From an uncultured Latescibacterota bacterium (lineage in GTDB: Bacteria; Latescibacterota; UBA2968; UBA8231): a DNA stretch of 64,000 nucleotides. A model generated the notes under the pieces. That model saw only the letters and a program-made list of their open reading frames with translations. It had not been told where the DNA came from and made no database searches. Below are positions 9,177 to 17,497 of the stretch, in pieces. Position numbers and translations under genes: made by a program. Positions within the stretch are counted from its first letter, which is position 1. Each line of letters starts with the position of its first letter. The DNA lies in NCBI GenBank assembly GCA_951813615.1, contig OX638377.1, positions 3,746,599 to 3,810,598 of the forward strand, given 5' to 3'.

Positions 9177-10472
9177 TCATGCTTTCCCTGCTTCCATAAC
9201 GTCTTGCAGATTTTCATTTGCGAAACGCTCCAAGTAAAGCCGCAGAATATCCTCATGCGCGACGCGATGCTCCCTAAGCCATTCCTGCTCCCAGCTATTA
9301 CTTCTATTACCTCTACTACTTCGGAAGGTATCACCAATATCAATATAGTGTTCCCCGAGTGGAAAGAGTCCCCTAATCATACTTTCAACGACGCGACTGT
9401 GATCTCCAGCGGCCTCAATCAAGCCATTAAGCTGTGCCTTAAGGTGATCCGGATCCCCGTGGCTAGCAGTAGTAAGACCGTCAATAGCACTATGCAAGAG
9501 CTTGAAAACGTCTGGAAGGAACATGCGAATGGCTTCAAGTGCAAGGAGGTCGGCAAGCGCAATTTGTCCTTTGAGGGATATTACAGTGCCGGGGATGGTA
9601 GCGGCGTATCGTCGAACATCTCGCATGTTTTCGATAAGTGGCCGGATGATTTTATTAAAAACATATTGCCAAACTTCTTCATCACGCGAGCCGGGGTTTT
9701 CGATGTTGTTAAGAACATTGTCTAAGGCCGAGGTTATCTGCTGGTCCAGGATATGACTGGGCACTACAGGCAAATCAAACGCTACCTGAAGGATTTTTTC
9801 CAAGTAATCGCGCCCCGATGTTCCCTGCTCATCAAGTGCCTTTTCGACGCGACCTCGGTCAAAAGCCACGATATAAATGATTTTGGGAAAGTTGGCCGTC
9901 AGCCTAACTAGCTTGAAAACATCTCGGATTTCAGATGTCTCCAACCGATCAATGTCGTCGAGTATCACCACAATCGGTTTGTCGAGAGCAGAAAGAGCTT
10001 TTTCAATCTTGCGTCGCCGATCACCAACACCTTCCTTCCGACGCTGAAGGATCTTGCCTGTGATTTTCATTGCACCGCGAATTCGCTCAGACCATGTACC
10101 GACAACAGGTAGCCATCCCAAGCCGGAGAATATCTCGCCATACGCCTCAAAATCTTTGCCTATTTTAGCAAGGTTACTATGAATCTTCAGTTGGGCAGCG
10201 AGCTCGGCAAAGAACGACTCGACGAGTTGAGCCGTACCACTGAACATCCACGGATTAAAATCGAGTATGGGGATTTCGGCTTTCTTAAACTCATTCAGGG
10301 CAAGATTGATAAAGGACGTTTTTCCAGAACCCCAAGGACCGAGGAGACCGACTACAACCCCCTCCGTGGTATCAAGGGCGAGTACATACTGAGCGAAATT
10401 TTGAGCGGTAGAAATTCTACCGATAGCATCATCTTCGGGATTTTTTATTGGGTTGTCTCCAACTATCATCAC
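9177..10472 (-). CDS. KAP-family P-loop NTPase
   Basis: A 431-residue KAP-type STAND-like NTPase. Walker A is GPWGSGKTSFIN near residues 45-56, and Walker B with its following arginine is VVILDDIDRLE near 171-181, followed by an IVAFDRGRVEKAL segment typical of KAP ATPases. A GTG at 10472 and an ATG at 10469 both fit as the start. Base composition is visibly richer in A and T than the flanking metabolic genes, suggesting transfer. KAP NTPases include phage-exclusion proteins (PifA of F plasmid), so a defence role is plausible but unproven. It is divergent from the adjacent antitoxin gene. Confidence 0.85.
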   Translation of the reverse strand: MMIVGDNPIKNPEDDAIGRISTAQNFAQYVLALDTTEGVVVGLLGPWGSGKTSFINLALNEFKKAEIPILDFNPWMFSGTAQLVESFFAELAAQLKIHSNLAKIGKDFEAYGEIFSGLGWLPVVGTWSERIRGAMKITGKILQRRKEGVGDRRRKIEKALSALDKPIVVILDDIDRLETSEIRDVFKLVRLTANFPKIIYIVAFDRGRVEKALDEQGTSGRDYLEKILQVAFDLPVVPSHILDQQITSALDNVLNNIENPGSRDEEVWQYVFNKIIRPLIENMRDVRRYAATIPGTVISLKGQIALADLLALEAIRMFLPDVFKLLHSAIDGLTTASHGDPDHLKAQLNGLIEAAGDHSRVVESMIRGLFPLGEHYIDIGDTFRSSRGNRSNSWEQEWLREHRVAHEDILRLYLERFANENLQDVMEAGKA

Positions 10473-10545
10473 ATATTTCCTATGTAAATCGGGACGTTGT
10501 GGAATAATTGATGCGGTGCAGGTATGACAGTAGATTCTTGATGCT

Positions 10546-10791
10546 ATGCCTGCTACTCAGATTACCCTTCGCAATGTCGATCCCGAACTCTCGCGGCGGC
10601 TTCGCGCAATCAGCGAAGAACGCGGCGAGAGCCTGAATAGCACCGTGCTGCGTCTCCTGAAAGATGCGGTCAGGTTGGATGCACGTCGCGACCGCCTTCG
10701 TCGATACGTCACTTGGACGCCAGACGACCTCTCGGAGTTTACCGAGGCACTACGTGTGCAGCGAATCGTCGATGAGCGGTACTGGCGGTGA
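10546..10791 (+). CDS. FitA-like ribbon-helix-helix antitoxin
   Basis: An 81-residue protein with an N-terminal ribbon-helix-helix DNA-binding domain (QITLRNVDPELSRRLRAISE, then GESLNSTVLRLL) as in FitA/VapB antitoxins, followed by a basic, then acidic tail that would wrap a PIN toxin. Its stop overlaps by 4 bases (GTGA) the start of a PIN-like reading frame that is cut short. This is the standard antitoxin-toxin arrangement, so the antitoxin seems to have outlived its partner. Confidence 0.85.
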   Translation: MPATQITLRNVDPELSRRLRAISEERGESLNSTVLRLLKDAVRLDARRDRLRRYVTWTPDDLSEFTEALRVQRIVDERYWR

Positions 10792-10857
10792 ATCCGACCG
10801 ATCGGCTTGTCCTCAACACCAGCGCTCATCCGCACCTTCTTACCGGGCATCCGCAGG
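10788..10857 (+). pseudogene. Truncated PIN-domain toxin remnant
   Basis: Starting at the GTG that overlaps the antitoxin stop, about 23 codons read NPTDRLVLNTSAHPHLLTG and onward, which resembles the first strand and helix of VapC/PIN toxins (usually LDTSAYS..L..G). After about position 10857 the likeness ends and the frame runs into the antisense of the next gene. The first catalytic Asp appears as Asn. The rest of the toxin is missing, so this is a stump left by a deletion or by the junction with the oxidoreductase operon. Confidence 0.55.
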
Positions 10858-10873
10858 TTGGACTCCCACCTCG

Positions 10874-11905
10874 TCAGCCACTAAACCCCACCTCGCGCTC
10901 CCCCCTGTCGGCCGCCTCCTGAATGCGAATGACGCTGCGAGCCGAGCACAGCACCGCAGCGGTGTCGAGGCCGTTGGCAGGCACTTTGCCGGCGATGTCG
11001 TCGAGGAAGGAGCGCAGATAGCCGCCCCGTTGGGCCGGGGGTAGCGGCTCGACCTGCACAGCGGCGTCTTCCCTGCCGAGTACCTGAATATCCTTAGCCG
11101 TAGTCGAAGTCTCGATTACTCCATCCCTTCCCCAAAACGTAGTCCGCCAGTAGTAAGGCATCTTGTAGCCCGCCCTATCGGGTGCGAAGTACGACACATC
11201 GCCCAAGACCCCGCAGCCATTGTCCATCTCCAGCATCATCTGCCCGGCATCCTGCATGTGAAGGTCTTGGGGAGCCAAGGCCCGCCAGCAGCGAGCGGCA
11301 TTGATTTTCGTCCACTGGCGGCCTGTAACCCAAGGCAAAGCGTCGATGGCGTGGATGCCAATATCCGTGATGGTGCCGCCGTGCTTGCCCTGTTCAAAAT
11401 ACCAACCGGGCCGCGAGTCCAAAAGCAGCGGGTGTTGGCCGCCAAAGGCAATGGCGTGAACTTCGCCGATGCGGCCAGCTTGGATCAGGTTGCGCGCACC
11501 GATAAACGCAGCCGAGTCGCGCATGGTCAACATACAGCCGACCTTGAGGTTTTTCTCGCGCGCCAGCGCCTCAATGCGGTCGAGGTCGGCCATACCAGTA
11601 CACAGAGGTTTGTCGCCAATAACGTGCTTGCCGCGCTCAAGGGCCTCGATCAGCACCGGGCCGCGACCGGCGAAATAGGTGCCAGTGGCGACGATATCGC
11701 AGTCCACTTCGTCGAGCATTTGCTCAATTCGCTCGTGGGTGATTGCAGCGGTGCCCTTTGCGCGGATTTCAGCGCGCGTCTCCGCGTGCTCCTCGCACGC
11801 AGCTACCACTTCGAGCGCGGGCGAGGCACCAGCTAGTGCGTAGAGGTCGAAGATGTGGCCGTGGCGCAAGCCGGCGAAGGCGATTTTGTGGGGGACTTTA
11901 CCCAT
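10874..11905 (-). CDS. Gfo/Idh/MocA-family oxidoreductase
   Basis: A 343-residue NAD(P)-dependent dehydrogenase of the Gfo/Idh/MocA superfamily. The N-terminal Rossmann fold begins KIAFAGLRHGHIFDLYALAG and includes the IGDKPLCTG element, a variant of the family's EKP motif. The C-terminal domain carries the substrate-site GGTITDIGIHAID stretch. It starts 2 bases after the RraA-like gene and closes a four-gene minus-strand operon. The substrate is probably a sugar, inositol or modified sugar acid; it cannot be named from sequence. Confidence 0.9.
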   Translation of the reverse strand: MGKVPHKIAFAGLRHGHIFDLYALAGASPALEVVAACEEHAETRAEIRAKGTAAITHERIEQMLDEVDCDIVATGTYFAGRGPVLIEALERGKHVIGDKPLCTGMADLDRIEALAREKNLKVGCMLTMRDSAAFIGARNLIQAGRIGEVHAIAFGGQHPLLLDSRPGWYFEQGKHGGTITDIGIHAIDALPWVTGRQWTKINAARCWRALAPQDLHMQDAGQMMLEMDNGCGVLGDVSYFAPDRAGYKMPYYWRTTFWGRDGVIETSTTAKDIQVLGREDAAVQVEPLPPAQRGGYLRSFLDDIAGKVPANGLDTAAVLCSARSVIRIQEAADRGEREVGFSG

Positions 11906-11907
11906 TC

Positions 11908-12636
11908 CTACGATTCCTCTTCCTCGTCGCCGTACGAGTGGCCGCCGAAGATGGCCCGCAGTTCGGCCGCGGATGTGGCTTGGCGCATTTGGGCCATGCG
12001 CTCGGCCTCGTGTTTTTGCAGGGCGCGGACGTTTTCCAGCACCGCGCTAAGCTTGTCGGCAGGGAATTTTACCGCGCCGTTTTCGTCCATGTGGATGATC
12101 TCGCCGGGAGCCACGTCCATACCGGCGACCGAGACCGGGACATTGACCGCGTGGATAGCTTGGGCACCGTGACCAGCGGTGATGCCGCTGAGCAAGTACT
12201 GGAATTTCATCGGTCGGATCTCGTCAATGTCGCGCGAGGGACCATTGGAAATCGCGCCAACGCAGCCAATGGCCTGCATGGCCGTGGTCATGTTGCCGCC
12301 AGCTAAGCCGACCTTGCCCTGGATTTCAGGCGGGAACTTCTGCTGGAAGACGAAGATCGTCGGCTTGGGCGAGGCGTCGAGGGCATCGAGAACGTCCATG
12401 AAGCTAACGCCGCTGTAATTGGGGTCGGGCAGGCCGAACGTGCAGGTGACCGCGTAGCCGACCGTAGGGCCGAGCTCGGGATACATGCAGCGCAGCGACT
12501 GATCGGTGTACCAGTTTTCGCTCCAAGGATTATATAGTCCCAAACACAAGGGATCGCCCGGGTAGGTTGCGACGACATTGGTGATCGAGGGTGTGTCGAA
12601 GTTTTTCAGCTCGGAGAGCATTTCTTGTTCGGTCAT
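11908..12636 (-). CDS. RraA-like protein (aldolase/decarboxylase type)
   Basis: A 242-residue member of the RraA-like family, whose members include RNase E inhibitor RraA and 4-hydroxy-4-methyl-2-oxoglutarate/oxaloacetate aldolases. The signature VAPGEIIHMDENGAVKFP and the preceding GCVGAISNGPSRDIDEI (substrate-binding G...RD region) are clear. In this context, between a small membrane protein and a Gfo/Idh/MocA dehydrogenase, a catabolic aldolase or decarboxylase role is likelier than RNase E control. ATG 12636 follows a GGAG-like site. Confidence 0.88.
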   Translation of the reverse strand: MTEQEMLSELKNFDTPSITNVVATYPGDPLCLGLYNPWSENWYTDQSLRCMYPELGPTVGYAVTCTFGLPDPNYSGVSFMDVLDALDASPKPTIFVFQQKFPPEIQGKVGLAGGNMTTAMQAIGCVGAISNGPSRDIDEIRPMKFQYLLSGITAGHGAQAIHAVNVPVSVAGMDVAPGEIIHMDENGAVKFPADKLSAVLENVRALQKHEAERMAQMRQATSAAELRAIFGGHSYGDEEEES

Positions 12637-12666
12637 TGGAAACTCCTGATTAAGTAATGGGAAAGG

Positions 12667-13056
12667 TCAACCTGCGTCCACCGCCCTTTTCTTCCACACA
12701 TGGTAAAACAGATTCGCGACGAGAACCATAGCGAGGATGACCAAATATGCGCCTATTGTGCCTATCTCTTTCTCAATAATAGCAAACACAGCATTGGTGA
12801 CGATCAACGCCGCGTACAGCACAAGGGCATGTCGCCACTCAAAGTTCCAACGGTCCATGGCACTTCCTTCTTGTGTCGTCGCGTTCTTCTTTCGCGCATG
12901 GTAAAGCACCTGAGCAGATACGACGAGTACGAAGATGATCAAATACGCGCCTATGAAACCGATCTCTTTCTCGAGCAGGGTCATCACACCATTGACGATG
13001 ACCAAGGCTGCGTATAATCCAAAAAAATGCCACCACTCAAAGTTCCAACGGTCCAT
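12667..13056 (-). CDS. Small membrane protein made of two tandem copies of a 2-TM unit
   Basis: A 129-residue protein consisting of two near-identical halves. Each starts MDRWNFEW, has two predicted membrane helices flanking an EKEIG.IGAYL motif, and ends in a YH..KK basic tail. The eight-residue linker (ATTQEGSA) is encoded by a sequence containing AGAAGGAAG just before the second MDRWNFEW, so the second half also has its own plausible ribosome site and ATG. It lies between the creatininase-like and RraA-like genes. Function unknown; a small transport or sensing subunit is possible. Confidence 0.75.
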   Translation of the reverse strand: MDRWNFEWWHFFGLYAALVIVNGVMTLLEKEIGFIGAYLIIFVLVVSAQVLYHARKKNATTQEGSAMDRWNFEWRHALVLYAALIVTNAVFAIIEKEIGTIGAYLVILAMVLVANLFYHVWKKRAVDAG

Positions 13057-13082
13057 GGCACTCGCTCCTGTTTATAGTGGTT

Positions 13083-13895
13083 CTAGTGCTGGTCGCGGCG
13101 CGGCAAGATCGGCTGATTCTTCAGCTCGCGGATTAGCTCCACAAGCCCCTCAGTCGCCGCTGCTAAAAATTTCTCGCCCTTTTCCTTAGTGGCTTTAGTC
13201 GCGTCTCCCATAACCCCGCTGCCCGTCTGCTGGCTCCAGTAGGGTATCAGCCGCGCACCCGATCCCTCGGGATGTGTGCCAGCCAACAGATCGGTGCGGA
13301 AGCTGGGCGACAGGGGCGAGCGCTCATCAACAGCCTTGTCCATTTCCACCAGTTCCGGCTTGAGTGCGAGATAGAGCGAAGTTTCGTATTCACCAGCGTG
13401 CGAAGTGCCGCCGTAATCCGAATCGCGCAACTCGTTGCCCACGGTCTTGGCGCGGCGTATATCCCAGTGATTGACCGAGGCGCAGAGGATCTGGCCCTCG
13501 TATTCGAGGACGGTGAGACGAGCTGCCAGGTCGAGCGGCGAGGTGTTGGAGCCGTGGCCATTGACGATGAGAATGCGCTTAAAGCCGTGGTGAGCCAAGC
13601 TGCAACACACGTCCTTGACGTAGCGGATAAAGGTGTCCCACGTAATGGTCAAGGTGCCGTGGAAATCCATGTGGTGCGGGCTGTAGCCGTGGGTGACGGG
13701 CGGGGCGAGCACAGCTTCTTCTGGGATGCGGGCCACGGCGCGCTCGCAAATGCCGTGGCACAGCACCACGTCTGTATCCACCGGCAGATGCGGGCCGTGG
13801 TCTTCGTGAGTGGCGACGGGCAGCACGGCCACGCGGCCCGCGGCGGCGGCGTCCCGGGTCTCGTTCCAAATCATTTCAGCGTAGCGGTATTTCAC
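13083..13895 (-). CDS. Creatininase-family amidohydrolase
   Basis: A 270-residue creatininase/MftE-type metal-dependent hydrolase. Metal-binding motifs are visible in order: THEDHGPHLPVDTD near the N-terminus, HMDFHGTLT, NGHGSNTS and SHAGEYETSLYL. The GTG at 13895 is chosen because AAGGAG lies about 7 bases upstream and the encoded KYRYAEMIWNE matches usual family N-termini; codons further upstream look non-coding. It is the first gene of the operon with the 2-TM protein, the RraA-like protein and a Gfo/Idh/MocA dehydrogenase. Members hydrolyse cyclic amides such as creatinine; the actual substrate is unknown. Confidence 0.88.
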   Translation of the reverse strand: MKYRYAEMIWNETRDAAAAGRVAVLPVATHEDHGPHLPVDTDVVLCHGICERAVARIPEEAVLAPPVTHGYSPHHMDFHGTLTITWDTFIRYVKDVCCSLAHHGFKRILIVNGHGSNTSPLDLAARLTVLEYEGQILCASVNHWDIRRAKTVGNELRDSDYGGTSHAGEYETSLYLALKPELVEMDKAVDERSPLSPSFRTDLLAGTHPEGSGARLIPYWSQQTGSGVMGDATKATKEKGEKFLAAATEGLVELIRELKNQPILPRRDQH

Positions 13896-14063
13896 GGCGG
13901 TTCGCTCCTTGAGATAAGTAGAGTCAGCGCACGAGAACGCGGGAAGAAATACGCAATTCGCGCCGCAGGAGCAAGTTGTCATTCCTCGACAGTTTTTGGC
14001 ATCCCTTCTATATTGGTAGAAGAGGCAACGATACTCGCAACTTAATCGAAGGAAAAGCAACAC

Positions 14064-15158
14064 ATGGGTCGCAAGATACGCCTCGGTGTGCTCTGCGGCG
14101 GGCGCTCGGCCGAGCACGAGGTCTCGGTGATTTCAGCGCGCTCAATGTTGGAAGCCATCGACAAGGACAAGTACGAACTGGTGATGATCGGCATCTCCAA
14201 GGAAGGGCGCTGGCTATCCGCTACGGACACGCAGCAACTTCTAGCGTCCAGTCAGGTCCACGAGGATGGGCTAACGCCGGTGGCATTGGACTATCTGGGG
14301 ACGCGCACTCTAGTCGCACAGCAAGGCGATTGGCAGGACCAACCCCTCGACGTAATCTTCCCTCTCCTACACGGCCCCTACGGTGAGGACGGCACCGTGC
14401 AGGGCCTGATGGAGCTAGCCAATGTAGCGTATGTGGGGGCCGGAGTAGTCGGTTCGGCCGTGGGCATGGACAAGGAGCTGATGAAGCGAGTCTTCAAGGC
14501 CGAGGGGTTGCCGCAGGTGGACTACCAAGTGGTGCGGCGCAGCCGTTGGGAAAAGGATCGCGCCGGAGTGCACGCCGAGATCGAAGCCGCGCTGGACTAT
14601 CCCGTCTTCGTCAAGCCGGTGAACCTCGGTTCGAGCGTCGGGGTGAGCAAAGCCCGCGATAGTGCCGAACTGGAACAGGCCATCGACGAAGCAGCACAAT
14701 ACGACTACAAGATCGTGGTCGAAGCCGAAGCGAGCGGCTGCCGCGAAGTCGAAGTGGCGATCTTGGGCAACGAGTCGCCCGAAGCGTCCACAACCGGCGA
14801 GATCGTGCCGGGCAACGACTTTTACGACTACAACGCCAAATACATCGACGATAACTCCGACCTGATCATTCCAGCGCGCATCTCGCCAGCCACCCAAGAG
14901 GCCGTGCGCGAGCTAGGCATCCGAGCCTTTCAGGCGGTCGAAGCTTGGGGCTTGGCGCGGGTAGATTTCTTCGTGCGCGAGAGCGACGAGGCGATTTTCG
15001 TCAACGAGATCAATACCATGCCGGGATTTACGCCCATCAGCATGTATCCCAAGCTGTGGGAGGCGAGCGGCGTGGGCTACGGGGAGTTGATCGACCGGTT
15101 GATCCAGTTGGGGATCGAGCGGCACGAAGACAAGCAGAAGACCAAGACGGCGCGGTAA
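14064..15158 (+). CDS. ddl: D-alanine--D-alanine ligase
   Basis: A 364-residue ATP-grasp ligase that makes the D-Ala-D-Ala dipeptide for peptidoglycan. It has the N-terminal LCGGRSAEHEVSVISARSM signature, the FPLLHGPYGEDGTVQGL motif, ATP-binding VFVKPVNLGSSVGVSKA and the C-terminal metal site FVNEINTMPGFT. The length corresponds to the long Ddl type. ATG 14064 is preceded by GAAGGAAAAG. It is followed by DUF445 and SDR genes, each only 1-6 bases apart. Confidence 0.97.
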   Translation: MGRKIRLGVLCGGRSAEHEVSVISARSMLEAIDKDKYELVMIGISKEGRWLSATDTQQLLASSQVHEDGLTPVALDYLGTRTLVAQQGDWQDQPLDVIFPLLHGPYGEDGTVQGLMELANVAYVGAGVVGSAVGMDKELMKRVFKAEGLPQVDYQVVRRSRWEKDRAGVHAEIEAALDYPVFVKPVNLGSSVGVSKARDSAELEQAIDEAAQYDYKIVVEAEASGCREVEVAILGNESPEASTTGEIVPGNDFYDYNAKYIDDNSDLIIPARISPATQEAVRELGIRAFQAVEAWGLARVDFFVRESDEAIFVNEINTMPGFTPISMYPKLWEASGVGYGELIDRLIQLGIERHEDKQKTKTAR

Positions 15159-15164
15159 CCTTCT

Positions 15165-15872
15165 ATGCAAAAAGCGCGGTGGGAAAAGGGCAACGTCAGC
15201 AACCTAATTTCGTTTGCCCTGTTGGTAGCGGGCCTCTGGGGGCGCGTCGAGGGGATCAATGGCAGCGAGTGGGTGCTAGCGGTTGGGTTGTTTGGCTTTG
15301 CCGGCGGGGCGACCAACTGGTTGGCCGTAAAGATGCTCTTCGACCGAGTGCCCCTGCTCTACGGGTCGGGAGTGATCCCAGCGCGATTTCGCGCCATCCG
15401 GGAAGCGGTCAAAGACGCCATCATGCGCTACTTCTTCGACGAGGAGTATCTGGAGCGATTCTTCGCCGAGCGGATGGCCGGAGACGATGTGGGGGAAAAG
15501 GTGCAAAAGGTGCTAGCGTCCGATGAAGTTGACGCAATCATCGACCGCAAGCTCGAAGAGTTGGCGGAATCGCCGCAGGGAATGATGCTCCAGTTGGTGG
15601 GGACGCAGACGGTCAAGCCGCTGGTCAAGCAGTTCGTAATCGGGTTCGGAAGCGAGATTGCGCCGCTTTTGGCTGACGAAGCGGGCGTTGACGTCAGTGC
15701 CATGCGGGAGCAGGTTGACGGCCTGCTGGAGACCAAGTTAGAGGAGCTGACGCCCGACCGGGTCAAGGAGATGATGGAGGAAGTAATCCGCGAGCACTTG
15801 GGCTGGCTAATCGTCTGGGGCAATGTGTTCGGCGGCACTATTGGACTGTTATCTAAAGCACTGGGGTATTGA
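15165..15872 (+). CDS. DUF445-family membrane protein
   Basis: A 235-residue DUF445 protein. There are two N-terminal hydrophobic segments with the family's GGATNWLAVKMLFDR core at about residues 43-58, a long amphipathic helical middle, and a hydrophobic C-terminus (LIVWGNVFGGTIGLLSKAL). The function of the family is not established; it is anchored in the inner membrane at both ends. The gene begins 6 bases after ddl and ends 1 base before the SDR gene. Confidence 0.88.
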   Translation: MQKARWEKGNVSNLISFALLVAGLWGRVEGINGSEWVLAVGLFGFAGGATNWLAVKMLFDRVPLLYGSGVIPARFRAIREAVKDAIMRYFFDEEYLERFFAERMAGDDVGEKVQKVLASDEVDAIIDRKLEELAESPQGMMLQLVGTQTVKPLVKQFVIGFGSEIAPLLADEAGVDVSAMREQVDGLLETKLEELTPDRVKEMMEEVIREHLGWLIVWGNVFGGTIGLLSKALGY

Positions 15873-15873
15873 A

Positions 15874-16680
15874 ATGAGTGAATGGAATTTGCGCGGCGAA
15901 GTAGCAGCAGTCATCGGTGGCACCGGCGTTTTGGGCGGGGCAATGGCCCAGGGATTGGCCGAGGCCGGAGCCTCCGTAGCAGTGTTGGGACGCGACCACG
16001 ACCGGGGGCACAAGCGAGTAGCGGCGATAGAAGCCGCAGGGGGCACAGGCGTTTTCGCCGCTTGCGACGCCACGGACAAGGCGTCGCTCAAGGCCGCCCA
16101 TGAAGCGGTCGTCGCGGCGTTGGGTCCCGTCAACGTGCTGCTCAACGCAGCCGGCGGCAATCAGCCACAGGTGACCCTGAACGACGACCTAGACTTTGCC
16201 GCGATAACAACCGACGATTGGCAGCGCTGTTTCGACCTGAACTTGGGGGCTGGCGCGCTGTTGCCCTGTCAAGAATTTGGGTCGGCCATGGTCGCACGGG
16301 GCCGGGGCAGCATCATCAACATCGCCTCGGTCGCTGCCCACCTGCCGGTTTCGCGGGTAGTGGCGTACTCCGCGGCCAAAGCGGCCGTATTGAACCTAAC
16401 CCAGTTCCTAGCACGAGAGTGGGCCGACAAAGGCGTGCGGGTCAACTCCATCACCCCAGGCTTTTTCCCCGCCGAGCAGAACCGTCGCTTGCTCTTTGAG
16501 GAAGACGGCACCCCCACCGAACGCGGCCAACAAATCCTCTCCCACACGCCCATGGACCGCTTTGGCCGCCCCGAGGAACTAGTCGGCGCGGCGGTGTTCC
16601 TCGCATCGGACGCGGCCAGCGGCTTCGTCACCGGCACGGACATCCGTGTTGATGGGGGATTTTTGGCGACGACGATTTAA
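15874..16680 (+). CDS. Short-chain dehydrogenase, fructuronate/mannonate reductase-like
   Basis: A 268-residue classical SDR. The nucleotide-binding motif is GGTGVLGGAMAQGLAEAG, the NAG-equivalent is NAAGGN, and the catalytic Ser and YxxxK lie in IASVAAH... and YSAAKAAV. The insertion after NAAGGNQPQ and the C-terminal FPAEQNRRLLF region resemble SDR-type D-mannonate oxidoreductases, so hexuronate catabolism is a reasonable guess. ATG 15874 is used since upstream codons overlap DUF445. Confidence 0.85.
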   Translation: MSEWNLRGEVAAVIGGTGVLGGAMAQGLAEAGASVAVLGRDHDRGHKRVAAIEAAGGTGVFAACDATDKASLKAAHEAVVAALGPVNVLLNAAGGNQPQVTLNDDLDFAAITTDDWQRCFDLNLGAGALLPCQEFGSAMVARGRGSIINIASVAAHLPVSRVVAYSAAKAAVLNLTQFLAREWADKGVRVNSITPGFFPAEQNRRLLFEEDGTPTERGQQILSHTPMDRFGRPEELVGAAVFLASDAASGFVTGTDIRVDGGFLATTI

Positions 16681-16706
16681 AGAGCGACGAGACGCCACGC
16701 TTTACA

Positions 16707-16937
16707 GTGAAGAAAAAAATATCACAGTTTGCGATTTGTCTTAACAATGAAGGCTATGAGGCTTCTCTCGAAGTCGGAAAAGTGTATCGCGTAATTCCCG
16801 ATCAGGAGGCGGCTGCTCACGGGTACATTCGCATGGTGGACGAAAGTGGCGAAGATTACGCATTTGATGCCGACCGATTCTACAAGATCGAATTTCCACC
16901 GCCGGTTGAAGCAACGCTAGACGCTGCTTTGCACTAA
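16707..16937 (+). CDS. Small conserved protein of unknown function
   Basis: A 76-residue protein with a GTG start at 16707. Visible features are SLEVGKVYRVIPDQEAA, a VDESGEDYAFDADRFY segment, and an acidic, proline-containing end. This pattern (a short beta-rich domain with GEDY.) recurs in small bacterial proteins of unknown function as I remember them; no function is claimed. It is the last plus-strand gene before the minus-strand cassette array. Confidence 0.65.
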   Translation: MKKKISQFAICLNNEGYEASLEVGKVYRVIPDQEAAAHGYIRMVDESGEDYAFDADRFYKIEFPPPVEATLDAALH

Positions 16938-16998
16938 GTCATCAGGCAGCTAGGAGTGAAGTAGGATCTTCATTTTATACTAATACCCAATTCACATG

Positions 16999-17070
16999 GA
17001 TCAACGCTGCGCTCAGCGGCAATTTGCACACGTAGCGAGTAAACTGTCGGCTTCTAGTCCTTTGTTATGT
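16999..17070 (-). other. Candidate attC site after the 109-residue unknown gene
   Basis: On the minus strand the site runs from ACATAAC (complement of GTTATGT at 17064-17070, overlapping the TAA of the gene at 17065) to GTTGATC (complement at 16999-17005). Between them lies a GC-rich hairpin-forming stretch (GCCGCTGAGCGCAGCG). ACATAAC differs at one base from the GCATAAC predicted from the preceding boundary at 17409. The distal box is a poor GTTRRRY match, so this is a moderate candidate and could be the end of the array. Confidence 0.45.
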
Positions 17071-17394
17071 GTTTCTAAACTTAGATATTTCTCCGTTGAT
17101 ACAGGCCTGTCTATATCTCTCAAATCTATCAAGATCATAACACTCAGGAGATGGTATTACCTCATATGAAAGCATTCTCTGGAGTTCTTCCACTAATTGC
17201 TCTCTGCTTGAAAGGAATAGCTTCCCATGTAAATAGTTATATACATAAAATTTTGCTAGATGCTCATCATAAATCATTTTATATGAAGGATTTAGTTTGA
17301 CTTTTCTCCTAACTTCACTGTAGTCCCTTTCTGCCTCCATGGCTATAGAGCGAAATGTTTCGCTTATTCGATCTGTGTCCCAATGTTCCATCAT
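17065..17394 (-). CDS. Unknown small protein (cassette gene)
   Basis: A 109-residue protein I do not recognise. It is rich in charged and aromatic residues (NPSYKMIYDEHLAKFYVYNY, then FLSSREQLVEELQRML) and has no signal peptide or membrane segment. The start is set at ATG 17394 (a second ATG follows at once) because AAGGAAGG lies 5 bases upstream. An earlier in-frame ATG at 17412 coincides with the GTTATGC recombination box. The coding is more A+T-rich than surrounding chromosomal genes. The stop codon overlaps an attC-like box. Confidence 0.6.
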   Translation of the reverse strand: MMEHWDTDRISETFRSIAMEAERDYSEVRRKVKLNPSYKMIYDEHLAKFYVYNYLHGKLFLSSREQLVEELQRMLSYEVIPSPECYDLDRFERYRQACINGEISKFRNT

Positions 17395-17408
17395 GACCCT
17401 TCCTTTGG

Positions 17409-17491
17409 GCATAACCCCGGAATAATCGGTGGCAATGGTACGGCACCAAGCGACGAAGCCTTCCCGTCCACGCTCGTTGCGATGGTTGCGG
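17409..17491 (-). other. Candidate attC site between the HEPN pseudogene and the next cassette
   Basis: The minus strand has GTTATGC at 17415-17409, the same 7-mer as at the boundary near 19561. The inner arms contain CGCT/AGCG complementary segments. The upstream partner box is unclear (CCGCAAC near 17491-17485 is the best option), so only one side of this site is convincing. It fills the 85 bases between the stop at 17498 and the ribosome site of the next gene. Confidence 0.4.
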
Positions 17492-17497
17492 GTCCAC

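Noticed and set aside
13896..14117. N-terminal extension of the creatininase-like protein
   Set aside because: It lacks family similarity, overlaps the start of ddl, and GTG 13895 has a proper ribosome site.
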